Positions 1-10,724 of a stretch of 64,000 nt of DNA are shown here, piece after piece. A program made the translations under genes and the position numbers. Position 1 is the first letter of the stretch, and each line of letters begins with the position of its first letter. Source of the DNA: Prochilodus magdalenae (Eukaryota > Chordata > Actinopteri > Characiformes > Prochilodontidae); assembly GCA_024036415.1 (NCBI GenBank), contig JAMWET010000924.1, positions 33,501 to 97,500 of the forward strand, written 5' to 3'. The notes beneath the pieces were generated by a model. The model was not told where the DNA came from. It did not search any database and saw nothing but the letters and a program-made list of their open reading frames with translations.

Positions 1-654
1 CACTTCTAACAGCTTCTTCAGTAGGAGGACCCTTCACCTTTCATCTCTCATAAATAATGACCTGCTATAAAAAACCAAAATAGTCCATATTTTTAAATAT
101 AATATTTTTAGATGAAAAGAAGAATGGTAGACCTGAAACCGTTTATTATATTCCCCACGCTGAAATAATTATCTCTCGTTTATCAGCAGGCGTATTAAGT
201 GACTGTGCTTATCTTTAAATAAAGATAATCTCAGCTGTAGACGAATAAATAAACATATCTGTAATTTAGGTTCTATAATAATGGAATTATAATAAAACAA
301 ACGTCTTCGCTCCGTTATTCCTTCACCGCAAACAGCCGGTATGTCTAAAACGAAAGTCAGCTCCCTCGTTTGGAGCAGTGTTGGGTGTCTGACTGAATGA
401 CGAGCAGAATTGGGTTTAATTTATTCAGATTCTCTTCTTCTAAAGCTCCTCCAGACTCCAGACTTTCTCTGAGACATCGCTCCCCCTGTGTTTCTCAGCC
501 TTAGCTTCCTTCAGCGGTGAACCACCACCGTCATCACGTGGATTAAATTTTTTAGCAAGAGTGCGTCACAGCCCAGCTAGAACTTACATATATATTTATT
601 ATTCCCCTTTAATAATTATTAACACGTCTTTTTACACGGAAGAAAAATAAGGTC
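1..654. other. AT-rich non-coding stretch, nothing recognised
   Basis: No transposon ends, tandem repeats or plausible exons are visible. The sequence is AT-rich with short mononucleotide runs. It may be single-copy or old decayed repeat. Confidence 0.4.
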
Positions 655-742
655 ACTGTTGTCAGTCGACTTGAAGGGTCTCAGTCGACTTAAAGGGTCT
701 CCAACTGACGATTCGTGTCGACTTCTAGAGGGCAGCCCTAAT
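655..742. repeat. Possible hAT-like terminal fragment
   Basis: A short motif with the core GTCGACTT is repeated three times, and the stretch ends in GGCAGCCCTAA. Ends of this style are common in fish hAT-type repeats. No partner terminal repeat was found, so the class is a guess. The Tc1 element at 746 begins immediately after it. Confidence 0.25.
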
Positions 743-745
743 ATA

Positions 746-2340
746 CAGTGCCCTCCATAATTATTGGCACCCCTGGTTAAGATGTGTTCTTTAGCTTCTC
801 ATATATTGAGTTTTTTTCAAAATAATATAGGACCACGATGAAAAAGAGTAAAGAGTAAAATCCCACCTTTAAAGTGAATTTATTCAGTAGGAAAAAAATC
901 CCACATTAAGAAATAATTGTTTAACATCAAATCATGTGTGCCACAATTATTAGCACCCCTGATGTTAATACTTTGTACAACCCTCTTTTGCCAACAAAAC
1001 AGCACCTAATCTTCTCCTATAATGTTTCACAAGATGGGAGAATACAGATAGAGGGATCTTTGACCATTCCTCTTTGCACATTCTTTCTAAATGATCCAGC
1101 GACCTGGGTCCTCTCCTCTGCGCTCTCCTCTTCAGCTCACCCCACAGGTTTTCAATCGGGTTGAGGTCTGGGGACTGAGATGGCCATGGGAGGAGCTTGA
1201 TTCTGTGTGTGGTGAACCATTTCTGTGTAGATTTGGCCATATGTTTAGGGTCATTATCTTGCTGAAAGACCCAGTGACGACCCATCTTCAGCTTTCGGGC
1301 AGAAGCCACCAGATTTAGTTTTAAAATGTCCTGGTATTTCAGAGCACTCATGATGCCATGCACCCTAACAAGGTTCCCAGGGCCTTTGGAAGAGAAACAG
1401 GCTCACAGCATCACTGATCCTCCCCGGTATTTCACAGTGGGCATGAGGTGCTTTTCTGCATACTCAGCTCTTGTGCTACTCCAGACCCACTTAGAGCATT
1501 TGTTGCCAAAAAGCTCTATCTTTGTTTCATCTGACCAAAGCACACGGTCCCAGTTGAAGTCCCAGTACCGCTTAGCAAACTCCAAACGTTTGCGTTTATG
1601 ATTGTGAGTGAGAAAAGGTTTTTTCTGTGCATGCCTCCCAAACAGCTTGTTGGCATGTAGATAGCGCCTGATGGTTGTTTTGGAGACTTTGTGACCCCAA
1701 GAAGCTACCATTTGTTGCAATTCTGTAACAGTGAGCTTTGGAGAACTTTTTATTTCTCTTATCATCCTCCTCACTGTGCGTGGTGGCGTCCTCGTCCAGG
1801 CTTGTTTACCACTGTTCCAGTTGTTTTAAACTTCTTAATAATTCCTCTGACAGTAGATATGGACAGGTGTAGGCGAGTGGCTATTTTCTTGTAGCCATTG
1901 CCTGACTTGTGAAGGTCAACACACATCTGCCTTACTTGAATGGTATGTTCCTTTGTCTTTCCCATGTTGAAGAGAAATGGCCTCTGTGTCACGTCATATT
2001 TATACCCCAGGGAAACAGGAAGTTGTGAATTACCAATTAAATGTTCCTACATACTCTGATCAACTTCGTAAACTACTGTAGAAGTGACAGAAATACTTTT
2101 ATTAAATTTATTTCCTAAGAATTGTTAGGGGTGCCAATAATTGTGGAACAGGTGATTTTATGAAGAATAATTATTTCTTAGTCAGGGATTTTATTTCCCC
2201 CTTAAAATTCACTTGAGTTAAAGGTTGGATTTTACTCTTTTTCTCCATCGTGGTCCTATATTATTTTGAAAAAACCTCAATTTATGAGAAGCTAAAGAAC
2301 ACATCTTAACCAGGGGTGCCAATAATTATGGAGGGCACTG
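746..2340 (-). mobile_element. Near-complete Tc1-like IR/DR transposon, 1595 bp
   Basis: The ends are inverted copies starting CAGTGCCCTCCATAATTATT at 746 and ending with its complement at 2340, flanked by TA on both sides (744-745 and 2341-2342), the Tc1/mariner target site. The inverted repeats are about 215 bp long. Each holds an outer copy and an inner copy (941-960 and 2127-2146) of a motif ending GGCACCCCT. This is the IR/DR arrangement known from fish Tc1 elements such as Sleeping Beauty relatives. The terminal repeats are still very similar, so the insertion looks fairly young. The transposase gene lies on the minus strand and is broken. Confidence 0.95.
965..1965 (-). pseudogene. Tc1-like transposase pseudogene (DD34E)
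   Basis: This would be a cut-and-paste transposase of about 333 residues, close to the usual 340 of the family. The start is placed at the MGKTKE methionine at 1965 because it begins the conserved N-terminus. The first part holds a helix-turn-helix region with KKIATRLHLSISTVRGIIKK. The catalytic triad is visible: Asp in WSDET (codon near 1531), Asp in QQDNDPKH (near 1258), and Glu in DLNPIENLWG (near 1153), with 34 residues between the last two. Two lesions are seen. One is a one-base reading-frame shift around 1775-1800, in the GRPR-like linker. The other is an in-frame TGA at 1403-1405, where the family normally has Trp. The protein is therefore not made as one chain. Confidence 0.93.
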
Positions 2341-2367
2341 TATATATATACATACACACACACACAT
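2341..2367. repeat. TA/CA microsatellite
   Basis: A (TA)n run continues into (CA)n immediately outside the Tc1 element, expanding from the TA target site. Confidence 0.85.
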
Positions 2368-2584
2368 CAATGTTCCATGCCCTGTATATACCCTGCATCT
2401 CTCATCTAGCTCAGCCTTACCATAGTGCTATATGGTAATGTGTACATCTGCATATGTCATAGTTTTTATTCATAACTTTTATTCAATAAATTAGTATAAA
2501 CGGAGATTTTAGTGCTTAGTATTGTAAATATTTATGTCTAATGTATATGTTTGTATTAAAGTACTGTAAGGGACTACGTATCTA

Positions 2585-2656
2585 AGTTTTTCACTCACCT
2601 TCACACCTGTGAAAATGTGACACGACAATAAGAGTGATTTGATTTGATTTGAAATC
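2585..2656 (+). repeat. LINE/SINE 3' tail with TGATT repeats
   Basis: The segment GTGACACGACAATAAGAGTG is followed by tandem TGATT units. This is a typical 3' end of L2-type retroposons in fish. Nothing upstream is recognisable, so it would be a heavily 5'-truncated copy. The family assignment rests on general knowledge. Confidence 0.5.
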
Positions 2657-2659
2657 CCG

Positions 2660-3262
2660 AGTGCTGTTCAACAAAGGGCTGATCGATTCAGTGCCGAACA
2701 TCATCAAGCCATCCAATCTATCTCTCTGTCTGTTATGAATTATCGGCTGGGAACCTTAGTTTAAACCAAACTCATTATTGTGTGATCCCATTGGGACTTC
2801 CATCCCCACCCATCCCCACCCCCTCTATGCCGTACTGCCTGACCGTGACCTGTACTGAATACAGTTTGTGTAAACTCAGTGACTGTCTCTTGCCCCAGGC
2901 TTTAGCTGGCATGCTAACAGAATGTTTATCTGGCTGCAGGCTCTCTTTGCGATTGGAGTCATCCCTGTAGGCACCCGGTGAGAAGAGGAAGATGCGTCAC
3001 TCATTCCTCTACACCCTGCAGGTCACAATTAGCGCAAAGCCACAGACATGTTGGTTTCTGTGAATTGTGGGGACGTTACATGATTTTCACGTATTTCCTA
3101 GAGGTTTAATCAAACGTTAACCATGACTGCTACTAGCCTAATCCTAATCTTAAGGTGTAATGATTTACAACCACAAGCCGGTTCCCACAAGGAAGGAATG
3201 TCAACACAATGTGGGTGTATAAACAGGCTTTGGTCCCTATAATGTGGTATAAACCTGGACTA
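2660..3262. other. Non-coding, nothing recognised
   Basis: There is no defensible exon. A short direct doubling of CATCCCCACC is seen near 2801-2820. No repeat boundary was found. Confidence 0.35.
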
Positions 3263-3289
3263 CACACACACACACACACACACACACAC
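3263..3289. repeat. (CA)n microsatellite
   Basis: A pure CA dinucleotide run. Confidence 0.9.
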
Positions 3290-3346
3290 TGTACTACACT
3301 GTATATAGCATTTATTCATTATACCTAGCATCTCATATGTATTATA

Positions 3347-3895
3347 ATCTCACCGGACAAAAATGAGTCACTGTGACGGAAACACACCTTACACCATGTA
3401 ACACCTCCACCAGCACCAATAACAGCTGGGATTGGATTGGACATGACTGGACAAGTTCCTGGATGTAGCCACATCAATGTTCAGACACTCTTCCATCAAA
3501 GAATTGAGCAGTTGGGCCAGATTTGGTGGATGCCTTCCCTGGCACAATTCCAAGGAGAATTCCCTGTAGACTGGGATTTTAGCCACTGCTGGTAGACCCG
3601 TATGACCGTACGCTTCCATACACCTGCAGATTCAGCTACTTCCTTCACACTATGGTCTTTGGCACACCCAAAAGCAGTTGCCCCTTTTAGCCAATCATTA
3701 ACATCTGCTCTGGAGCCATTTACCACACATGGAACAAGACATTCCCTGCACTGTAGCACCTTTTCCCAATCTATGGATCCCGTCACTCACACCCGAAGGT
3801 ATTTATAGCCCCATCATCCTCATGGAGCGCCATCTGCAGGAGCCTGAAGTTACTACCACCTTAAACACACATGGTGATTGTTTTTCTGGTGAGCC
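3347..3895 (-). mobile_element. Family 1 Tc1 derivative (HTH-only), full length
   Basis: This is the best-delimited copy of a family seen nine times in the window. The ends are inverted: CTCACCGGACAAAAAT on the left and the complement of CTCACCAGAAAAACAAT on the right, with TA outside both. The minus strand has an open frame (3786-3496, 96 codons) starting MTGSIDWEKVLQCREC. It contains SVKEVAESAGVWKRTVIRVY, which fits the helix-turn-helix of a Tc1-type transposase N-terminus. The catalytic DDE half is absent, so the copy is non-autonomous. The element contains several shorter frames that I treat as shadows. Confidence 0.82.
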
Positions 3896-5406
3896 TATAT
3901 GGTGTACTGTATATAGGTATCCACATTTCCATTTCATACTGGTCACACTCAATACTGTGTACTGTTCTCAGTTACCCCAAACAGAACACAGTGTGCATGT
4001 GCTTTGCCAACCTCATCAACTGCCCATCATGTATGGCCTGATGCTTCATCGCCTTTGGTCAGATGCCCCTACTTTCCAGCCTCTGGGCCAGTTTGACCAC
4101 CATGAAGCTGTGCACAGTCCAGTGCTGTGCGGAAAGCACTCTCCTTGCTCCTTGTCACAGTCTAGCCCATTTTCCTTCTGCCTTCGGATCAGTGTTTTCT
4201 CATGGTCCATTCCGGGTATCACTCTACGTCTTCCTTCCACTGGCCCTGGCTCTCTGGACTCACCTATTCCACTAAATTAAGAACCGCTTTTTAAGTTTCA
4301 CTGAGCACAGATTGTTGGATTACCACTTTGACTCTCCCAAACCTTAAAGCCGTAGAAGACTATTGCAATTCAATACACGTTTGTCAAATTCCTCAAATTC
4401 TTTCCGTCTTGTGTTTCTGTTTACCATCTGCGGAGCACCAGAGGAGGATGGTTTCCCTTTGGAGTCTTGGTTATCTCAGGGTCTCATGGCCGTCTGGTGG
4501 CATTAGCCATGGCCCTCCAGCAATGCAGTGGAGCTGAGTGAGATGTATTGTCAGGCATGTCTGGTGCTCGAGAAGGCAGTGTGGAAGAGTAGGTGTGAAG
4601 ACCCCCCGTTGTGCTGCTGCTGGAGGAGCTGGGTCTCTGGCTGGCTTTTGAGCTGTCACTGCTAAGTCAAGGAGTGTGGATGCATAGGGGGAGGAGGATG
4701 CTCTGTTTTTTTTTTCCACAAAAGGAACCCTGGTTCCTGAACTGGTTTCTTTCAGGCTTTGTAGACATTGGAGCCAGTTAGGAAACCAGTCTGTGATTGC
4801 GTCAGCTTCAACTGGAACCAAAAATCATCAAAGAATGGGTCATCAATATCCGTCACAGCGTGGATTAGGGTGTGGACCCAAGCGCAGGGCGGGAACCCGT
4901 TTGTGCTGGTGTAAAGGTTTATCTGAAGGGGTTTCCTGGATGTGGATACACATGAAACGACGTGGGTGAGGAGTGAACTGTATGGGGTAAGTGTTTTGTG
5001 TGAACTGTCGGAGGCGAGGATCGAATCCCTGGCCTCAGTAGTTATGACGCCACGCTGTGCTGCACGTCGCTACACGGTTTTGTAAATGTGTGTGTGTAAA
5101 AGTGATAAGCTCAAACAAAGGAGACACCAGTGAATTGCTCAAACAGAAAGGGATATCTTTTCATTTCTGGGTCTTCACGTTCCTCTCTTTCTTTGTGTTC
5201 TCCTGTTTAGTTTGACTCACATTTCCCTATTTAGTTATTTAGTCAGTTTTCTTTTTTACTCCTCTCGTCTCTTCACATTTTCTTTGGCATCAGGTGTCCT
5301 GTCTTCTACATTTTCTTTTCTTTTCCTTTTGTTTTCTTTCCTTTCACTAATACTGTCACCGACTACCCCTCTATGAAGGTGTAGCATTTGACGGCTGCTC
5401 AGTGGA
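3896..5406. other. Non-coding, possible old LTR debris
   Basis: No gene is supported. The part around 4850-5075 (core GTGGACCCAAGCGCAGGGCG) resembles internal sequence near fish Gypsy-type LTRs, but no LTR pair is visible. The part around 5200-5345 is T/C-rich. The 183-codon frame at 3729-4280 straddles the edge of the adjacent transposon and has no recognisable domain. Confidence 0.3.
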
Positions 5407-5632
5407 GGCTTAAATGGCCGGCACATCAGGTGCAGCTCATTGGGTAATCAGCCCGGGGCATTCTGGGGGTTGCAGTTCTGGGCTGTAGTCCCTCTGCTGG
5501 TAGCAGATGGCACCACCCAACCCTTACAATATCAATGTAGGGCATTGGACAGCGGTACTAAACAGTACAAGCAAGCCGGCGCAGCGTATGAATGACCTGC
5601 GAGTGTTTTTGCTGTTATTCTAGATATATCCA
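5407..5632. repeat. Interspersed repeat D, longer copy
   Basis: Matches 7212-7392 almost base for base, from GGCTTAAATGGCCGGCACAT to TTCTAGATATATCCAT. This copy carries about 45 extra bases after CAATATCAA. The phrase CATCAGGTGCAGCTCATTG is common in fish LTRs, so an LTR origin is possible. Confidence 0.8.
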
Positions 5633-6370
5633 TAAACAAGCATGAATGAACTACTGGAGATAAGAAGATATAGAAGAGGTTCTTCAGCAGACCACTGGGT
5701 GTCGCCACTGCTGCCTTCTCGAATGTGTCACCAACACGTAAGGAACCAACAATCCTTGGGTTGGGAACAAACGTTTCGGTGTTCCGATTTGATTCTCGGT
5801 TGAAATTCACTAGGTGTTCCAATATTAGATGTGCAAACTACTACAGAACCCGTCCCACATTGGTGGAAAAGGTGGGCTCTCTTCATTTGGGGGTCCAAAG
5901 AACCACCTATTCTTTGGTTCCAGGTGCGAACAAATATTTCGGCGTTTCAATCCTGTTTTTGATGGAAACGGTTTAAAATTAGGTGCCCAAACTCTGAACC
6001 CATCCCATGTTAATGGATGGGGGTCTTGGGGGTCTACCAGGTCTTAACCAGTTGGCTGCAGTTCCATTTTCTCAACTGGTTATAACAGCTTGTTGAACTC
6101 CAGTTTTGTAAAGTCATGTAGAGAGCCAGAGAACTTCAGAGCACCATCATTCGGGTTTTCGTGGACATCACAGGGTAGTAGGGGGTTACACCCCCTCTCC
6201 TACCATGCATCACTTTTTGATCTTCCCTTTACAATCAGCAAGGTCCATGATGTTGGTGTCAAAATCACACGATCAGCGACTGCTTAGCATCAGTCTTAAA
6301 GCTGAGCAGTCAACTAGTGATGACTAGTCTGTGCAAGCCCTAGCAGGTACCTCATAATCCCAGTTTCTCT
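5633..6370. repeat. Probable decayed repeat with internal doubling
   Basis: Two related stretches near 5735-5800 and 5895-5960 share GGTTC/GGGAACAAA and a CGTTTCGG/ATTTCGGCG motif, suggesting an old imperfect duplication. The end near 6320-6345 (GACTAGTCTGTGCAAGCCCT) resembles hAT-type ends in fish. I could not define both ends. Confidence 0.3.
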
Positions 6371-7211
6371 CTGGTTTTCAGGGGATTAAGTCCCTTAAAA
6401 TGTACAAAAACAAACACAAATGACACACATCAGCCCCCCAACATCTCCCTAGGCCACAAAACACTCACACACAAACACACCCAGAGAAAATCCTCCAGCA
6501 GACAGGCTCTGGGGGGTGGCACGGAGGAGCAGGTTAATACCTCTATGATTTATTCAAATATTGATCTGTTGTAACATGGTGGAGAGGAGTGAGAGCAATT
6601 ACCAGAGAACAAAAACACTGGCTTTGACACCCATCATCCCCAGCGGCTAAGCACGCAGCAGCGCAATTCATCAAGCTCTCCTGCCATTAACGGCGCTATT
6701 TCTATTATTCATGTCTAGGATTCACACTTCGCTTAGCACCCGCCCCTCCCCAAAAAAAACAACGGCTCACCCGAAGCTGCTCCACCACTGGCATTCTGTG
6801 GAATAACCAAAAACACGTATCTCATCACCCCCCACCCTCTTCGTCCACCGTTTTATAAGCCGAACCTTCGGCAGGCGGGTGACATTAAGAATTCCGCCTC
6901 ATATCTCCTAATCGGGAAGGAAAAACAGTTGGAACCTGATGATTTATCAGGCTAATTTGACAAAGCCGATTTGCAGTGTCAGGACGGAGAGATGATGAAT
7001 GGCCGTGGGCTGACAGCGACAGAGAACGGCAAATTACGAGCCTCGTCCATCTTCAGACGGGTGACAGGAGCTCACCCGCTTCGGGATCTTATGATATCGG
7101 GTTCGTGCAGCTGCCATAAGCAAGGAGCGGAAATCCCGGATGTTTGGGCTCAAAGTTTGAGAAGGTGCTGGTCGTGATAAGGAAGGAGCTGGGTAGAGCC
7201 AAGTACTGCTG
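6371..7211. other. Single-copy block, possible regulatory DNA
   Basis: Apart from CA-like spacing near 6420-6480, this block has no internal repeats and nothing in it recurs in the window. The part at 6590-7100 mixes TAAT/ATTA motifs with GC-rich words, as conserved vertebrate non-coding elements often do. No exon is supported. Conservation is untested. Confidence 0.3.
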
Positions 7212-7392
7212 GGCTTAAATGGCCGGCACATCAGGTGCAGCTCATTGGGTAATCAGCCCGGGGCATTCTGGGGGTTGCAGTTCTGGGCTGTAGTCCCTCT
7301 GCTGGTAGAAGGTGGCACCACCCAACCCTTACAATATCAACGCAGTATGAATGGCCTGCGAGTGGTTTTGCTGTTATTCTAGATATATCCAT
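7212..7392. repeat. Interspersed repeat D, shorter copy
   Basis: Second copy of the repeat at 5407-5632, same orientation. It lacks the 45-base segment between CAATATCAA and CGCAGTATGAATG. Both copies end at the same TATATCCAT boundary. Confidence 0.8.
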
Positions 7393-7525
7393 TGTATGAG
7401 TTTCCAGCCTTTTGAATTTTTAAATAACTTCAATGAAGTGGAAATTTGAAGGAGTCAAATCACATTATTATGACTACTTCCCATTTTCAATGGCAGCAGC
7501 ATGTAGCTCGTAAGGAAAGCCATGT

Positions 7526-7870
7526 GTGGTGAGCTGGCTTGGTGGGTATCGCTTATCCGGGTATGAATCCATCCATGCAGATCACGTACACCCGTACCGT
7601 GGGGTGGATGAGGTCTTCTGGCAAGTCAATGCGACACAACTAGAAAGTCCGACATTGGTTGAGGAGCATGACCAAGTTCTACCCTGGCCCCCTAATTATC
7701 CAGACTTGAACCCAATTGAGCATCTATGGGACCACCTCGATCACCATGTCTGCTCCATGGATCCTCCACCACGCACCCTCTAGCAGCTGTGGGATGCATT
7801 GCAGTTAGCATGGCTCCAGATACCTGTGACAACCTACCAGAACCTTAGTGAGTCGCTGATATGATATTCC
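7526..7870 (+). pseudogene. Decayed Tc1-like transposase, C-terminal piece
   Basis: An 85-codon frame ends in LPWPPNYPDLNPIEHLWDHL, the Tc1 motif that carries the catalytic Glu (in PIEHLW). After a TAG at 7781-7783 the same frame continues with QLWDALQLAWLQIP, typical of the next part of the family. The N-terminal half and both catalytic Asp regions are absent. It is a different Tc1 lineage from the element at 746. Confidence 0.8.
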
Positions 7871-7889
7871 AGAATTCAGACAGATACTC

Positions 7890-8085
7890 CATGACTGTCT
7901 GGAGTCAATCTACAGACTGGAGTCAATTACACCCTGTAGCCCATCAGTTTCTCTACATAGGTCTTACCCTACCCTTCAATGGTCAGGATGCCCACAGAGC
8001 AGACATTATGTGGGTACCTGGGTGGGTACCAGTGGTGCTGGCATGTTAGTGTATCCACTCACCATCCACTCTATTAGTGTGTCCA
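7890..8085 (+). repeat. Interspersed repeat X, copy 1
   Basis: Shares a long series of blocks with 9371-9705: CATGACTGTCTGGAGTC, TTTCTCTACATA, CACAGAGCAG, ATTATGTGGGT and GTGTCCACT. This is a common style of characin/catfish non-autonomous repeat. Both termini are worn. Confidence 0.65.
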
Positions 8086-8960
8086 CTGCTTTGGCTCCAT
8101 TGTAATGACACTATGTTTGAAATGTGCCATCGCTGCACTTCAGCGTTGCTGAGTTTTCCAGTCGCTGTTTGCTTTAGAGAGTAACTTAAGTAAGGAGCAG
8201 CTCTACACGCTAATCTCATTACGGTTCGAGAGGAGTACTTCGTCATTTCCAAGGCAAGGGATTACTGTTGGTGAGTAACTACCCCAACACAGCTGAACTT
8301 CCACTGGTCACAAGCCGCCGTTTCCCTACCCCAATTGTCTAGGCCAGCCGAAGCTCTGTCCGTGTTCATTCTGCCCACTGTGAACCGCTTTAGATCAGAA
8401 GTCACTTTTAATCATGCAAAATCTATCTGGGGTCCAAAACAAACACGGCACCCAACGAACCGCTTTTGAGAGGCTCGCTGCCGCATTCAAATGGGCTTCA
8501 AATTGCCTTTGCCGTGGCGTCAATGAATTTGGCAAGTGCTCCTGCTGCTATCTAATTGATGTCAAATTTCCATATTGGCCACATCTGTGTAACAAATGCC
8601 ATTTCCCACAAATGAAGAACAGCAGAGACGAGGGAGAGAGAGAGGGGAACATGGAGAGGGTAAGAGGAAGATAGAACTCGAGCCCTTCCAGCAGTCACAC
8701 CTGTGAGATTATCCATCAAAATGCACTGAAATTGAACAAATGAAATGCGCTCTTATTTTGGGCACACTGGTGCGAACTAAATGGCTTTGGAGCAAAGTGC
8801 TGGCTCATACGTAACCTTGATTTCTACGATGCCATGAAATCACATCTGGTGCACCCTCATAGATCAACAAGGTAAACTTAAATGAGCCTAGAAGATAGAG
8901 GTACAGCCCTGTTGCCAATAAAGATACTGTAAATTTACAGTCATTTGTTTTTCACACCAT
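8086..8960. other. Single-copy block, possible regulatory DNA
   Basis: There are no recognisable repeats or exons. The region 8400-8610 is free of low-complexity sequence and includes TATCTAATTGATGTCAAATT, reminiscent of homeodomain-type sites in conserved elements. The 86-codon frame at 8414 has no recognisable domain. Confidence 0.3.
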
Positions 8961-8961
8961 A

Positions 8962-9362
8962 TGAAGGAGGTGTGGGAGTGCGGTGCTGTTGGGAAGGAAG
9001 ATAAAGGTGACCAGGATCAATAACTGATGATCAATTTAGACTGATATGATCAATATTTATTGAGCTACACATACAGAAGTCTGTCTCTCAGTATGGGCGT
9101 TGGGCGGCCATGTTTGCTAACCCAACATGCCAGACGTCTCGGTATGGAGCTGTAGAGGTTCCTAATGGAGTCCTGTGATAATCCATCCCATGCAGCTTGA
9201 ACATCCTCACACAGTTCCTGCAGGTGGTGCGGTAGTGGTGGAGGTTTCAGTGACAACAGGCCCTCTAGACATGTGCAGTGTGACAACATATTGTTCATCT
9301 TGGTGCTGACCACGGTGCCTCCACACACGGATTCGCTGGTTGTCTCCACCAAGACACCCGCT
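8962..9362 (-). mobile_element. Family 2 Tc1 derivative, 5'-truncated copy
   Basis: Read on the minus strand, this contains the C-terminal transposase segment DGLSQDSIRNLYSSIPRRLA and a piece of the GDDQRIRVWR region. The SDES block with the first catalytic Asp is deleted at the right edge, where repeat X begins. The left end matches the 3' ends of the copies at 39420 and 35664 (TTGGGAAGGAAGATAAAGGT). Confidence 0.8.
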
Positions 9363-9370
9363 TTGTCCCT

Positions 9371-9705
9371 TCATGACAGTCTGGAGTCCTACAGACTAGA
9401 GTCAGTTACAGACTGCAGTCCATCTGTTTCTCTACATACTTTTTAACTTTAAGACCCCCACAGGACCACCACAGAGCAGGTATTATGTGGGTGATGGATC
9501 ATTCTCAGCACTGCAGTGACACTAACCAGTGGTTCTGGCATATTAGAGTGTCCACTCACTGTCCAGTCCATTAGACACTCCTACCTTGCTGGTCCACCTT
9601 GTAGATGGACAGTCAGAGATGATTACCTATCAGCTGCTGCACAGTGCAGTGTTGGTCATCCTCTAGTCCTACATCAGTGGGCACAGGATGTTTCCCACAG
9701 GACAC
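9371..9705 (+). repeat. Interspersed repeat X, copy 2
   Basis: Longer copy of the repeat at 7890. It contains GGATCATTCTCAGCACTGCA, a phrase very common in ostariophysan repeats. It abuts the truncated Tc1 derivative. Confidence 0.7.
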
Positions 9706-10029
9706 TGTTAACCAAATATGAGTGATGATTGGACCAATACAAATGCTCCACAATTGCTTCTGTATTTTGACTTACATTAAATTAAATTAAGTCTTCTCCT
9801 GTAAACGCTTTATGACCTTGATGTGGATAGGATATGTTAATAACATAGTCCATGTGTTCATGGCTTCTAGTGTTTATTAGCAATGTCAGCCTTATAGATT
9901 TTGGACATGTATGATGCATGATAAGCTTCATTTGTGGAAAATGTGTACATTCAGAGTAGGGGGTGCACATGGATACATTTGGTCATAGTAAAAAGGGTCT
10001 ATATTGGGAATTATGACTGTCATTGCGTT
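9706..10029. other. AT-rich non-coding, nothing recognised
   Basis: No repeat family or exon is recognised here. Confidence 0.35.
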
Positions 10030-10439
10030 AAGGAAGTCCCATACTGCCTTTATAGTTGGATCCACTGTAATAGTTTCTTACCTGTAAAGCATAGAGGTAA
10101 GAGGTAAGGGCTTATAACTGACTTCTCTTCATGTCCATAAGTTTGAGACATGTCTAAGAACAGAAAGCCCATTCACACCAGCCCAAGACCTGAGATTCAT
10201 GGATTGGGGTTCCCAGGCTGAGAAACGACATACAAGCCTAAGGTCACCATGCACACTGCCAAACTTGCTTGACTGCTGTAAAGCACACTTCCTCAGATCT
10301 CCAGAGCAATGGATACATGCTTCATAGAGTAAATAAACCACAGTCCCAACTGTAAAGTTTGGTAGAGGTGGAATAATGGCCTGGGGATGTTTTAGTCCCA
10401 GTGAAGAGGAGCCTTAATGCTACAGCACTCGGTATACCA
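10030..10439 (+). pseudogene. Tc1-like relic, copy A of a pair
   Basis: The tract VPTVKFG-like (10345-10365, CCAACTGTAAAGTTTGGT) followed by GGAATAATGGCCTGGGG (GIMAWG) is the Tc1 segment just after the first catalytic Asp. Upstream, ATGGATTGGGGTTCCCAGGC fits the second helix-turn-helix region. The frame is shifted and partly deleted. The same block recurs at 10725-11409, including the non-coding lead-in near 10060-10160. A MITE (10440-10674) interrupts its end. Confidence 0.72.
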
Positions 10440-10674
10440 TCGCTGTCCAAAGAAAAACAGGTATCTCCCAAACGGCAACTTTACAGGAGAGGCCAAAAAC
10501 CTCTTTTAATTTGAATGGAAGTCAATGGAACCAGACGTCTTTCCAAGCAGGTTTGGGCCATTTCCATTGGTCCGTTCTTCATAATATTCGTACACAGTGT
10601 AAACTGCAGCTCAGGTGATCAAACAAGGCATAAAGGTGAAAATCAACAAAAATGGAGATACATGTGACGATATA
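10440..10674. mobile_element. MITE M, copy 1
   Basis: Starts ATCGCTGTCCAAAGAAAAAC and matches copies at 12554-12804 and 33574-33806. The right end is damaged: TTTTTCTTTGG has been lost, leaving ATACATGTGACGATA. It is flanked by TA. It has no coding capacity. Confidence 0.85.
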
Positions 10675-10724
10675 TTCCAGGCACTGTGGGCTTCTTACTG
10701 CTGGGTAGTGGATCACTGCATTCA

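Noticed and set aside
3729..4280. 183-codon plus-strand frame
   Set aside because: Starts antisense inside a Tc1 derivative and runs out into unrelated DNA; no domain.
8414..8674. 86-codon frame with several Cys residues (CLCRGV, CSCCYL, CNKC), zinc-finger-like
   Set aside because: Cys spacing does not fit a known finger and the frame is unsupported.
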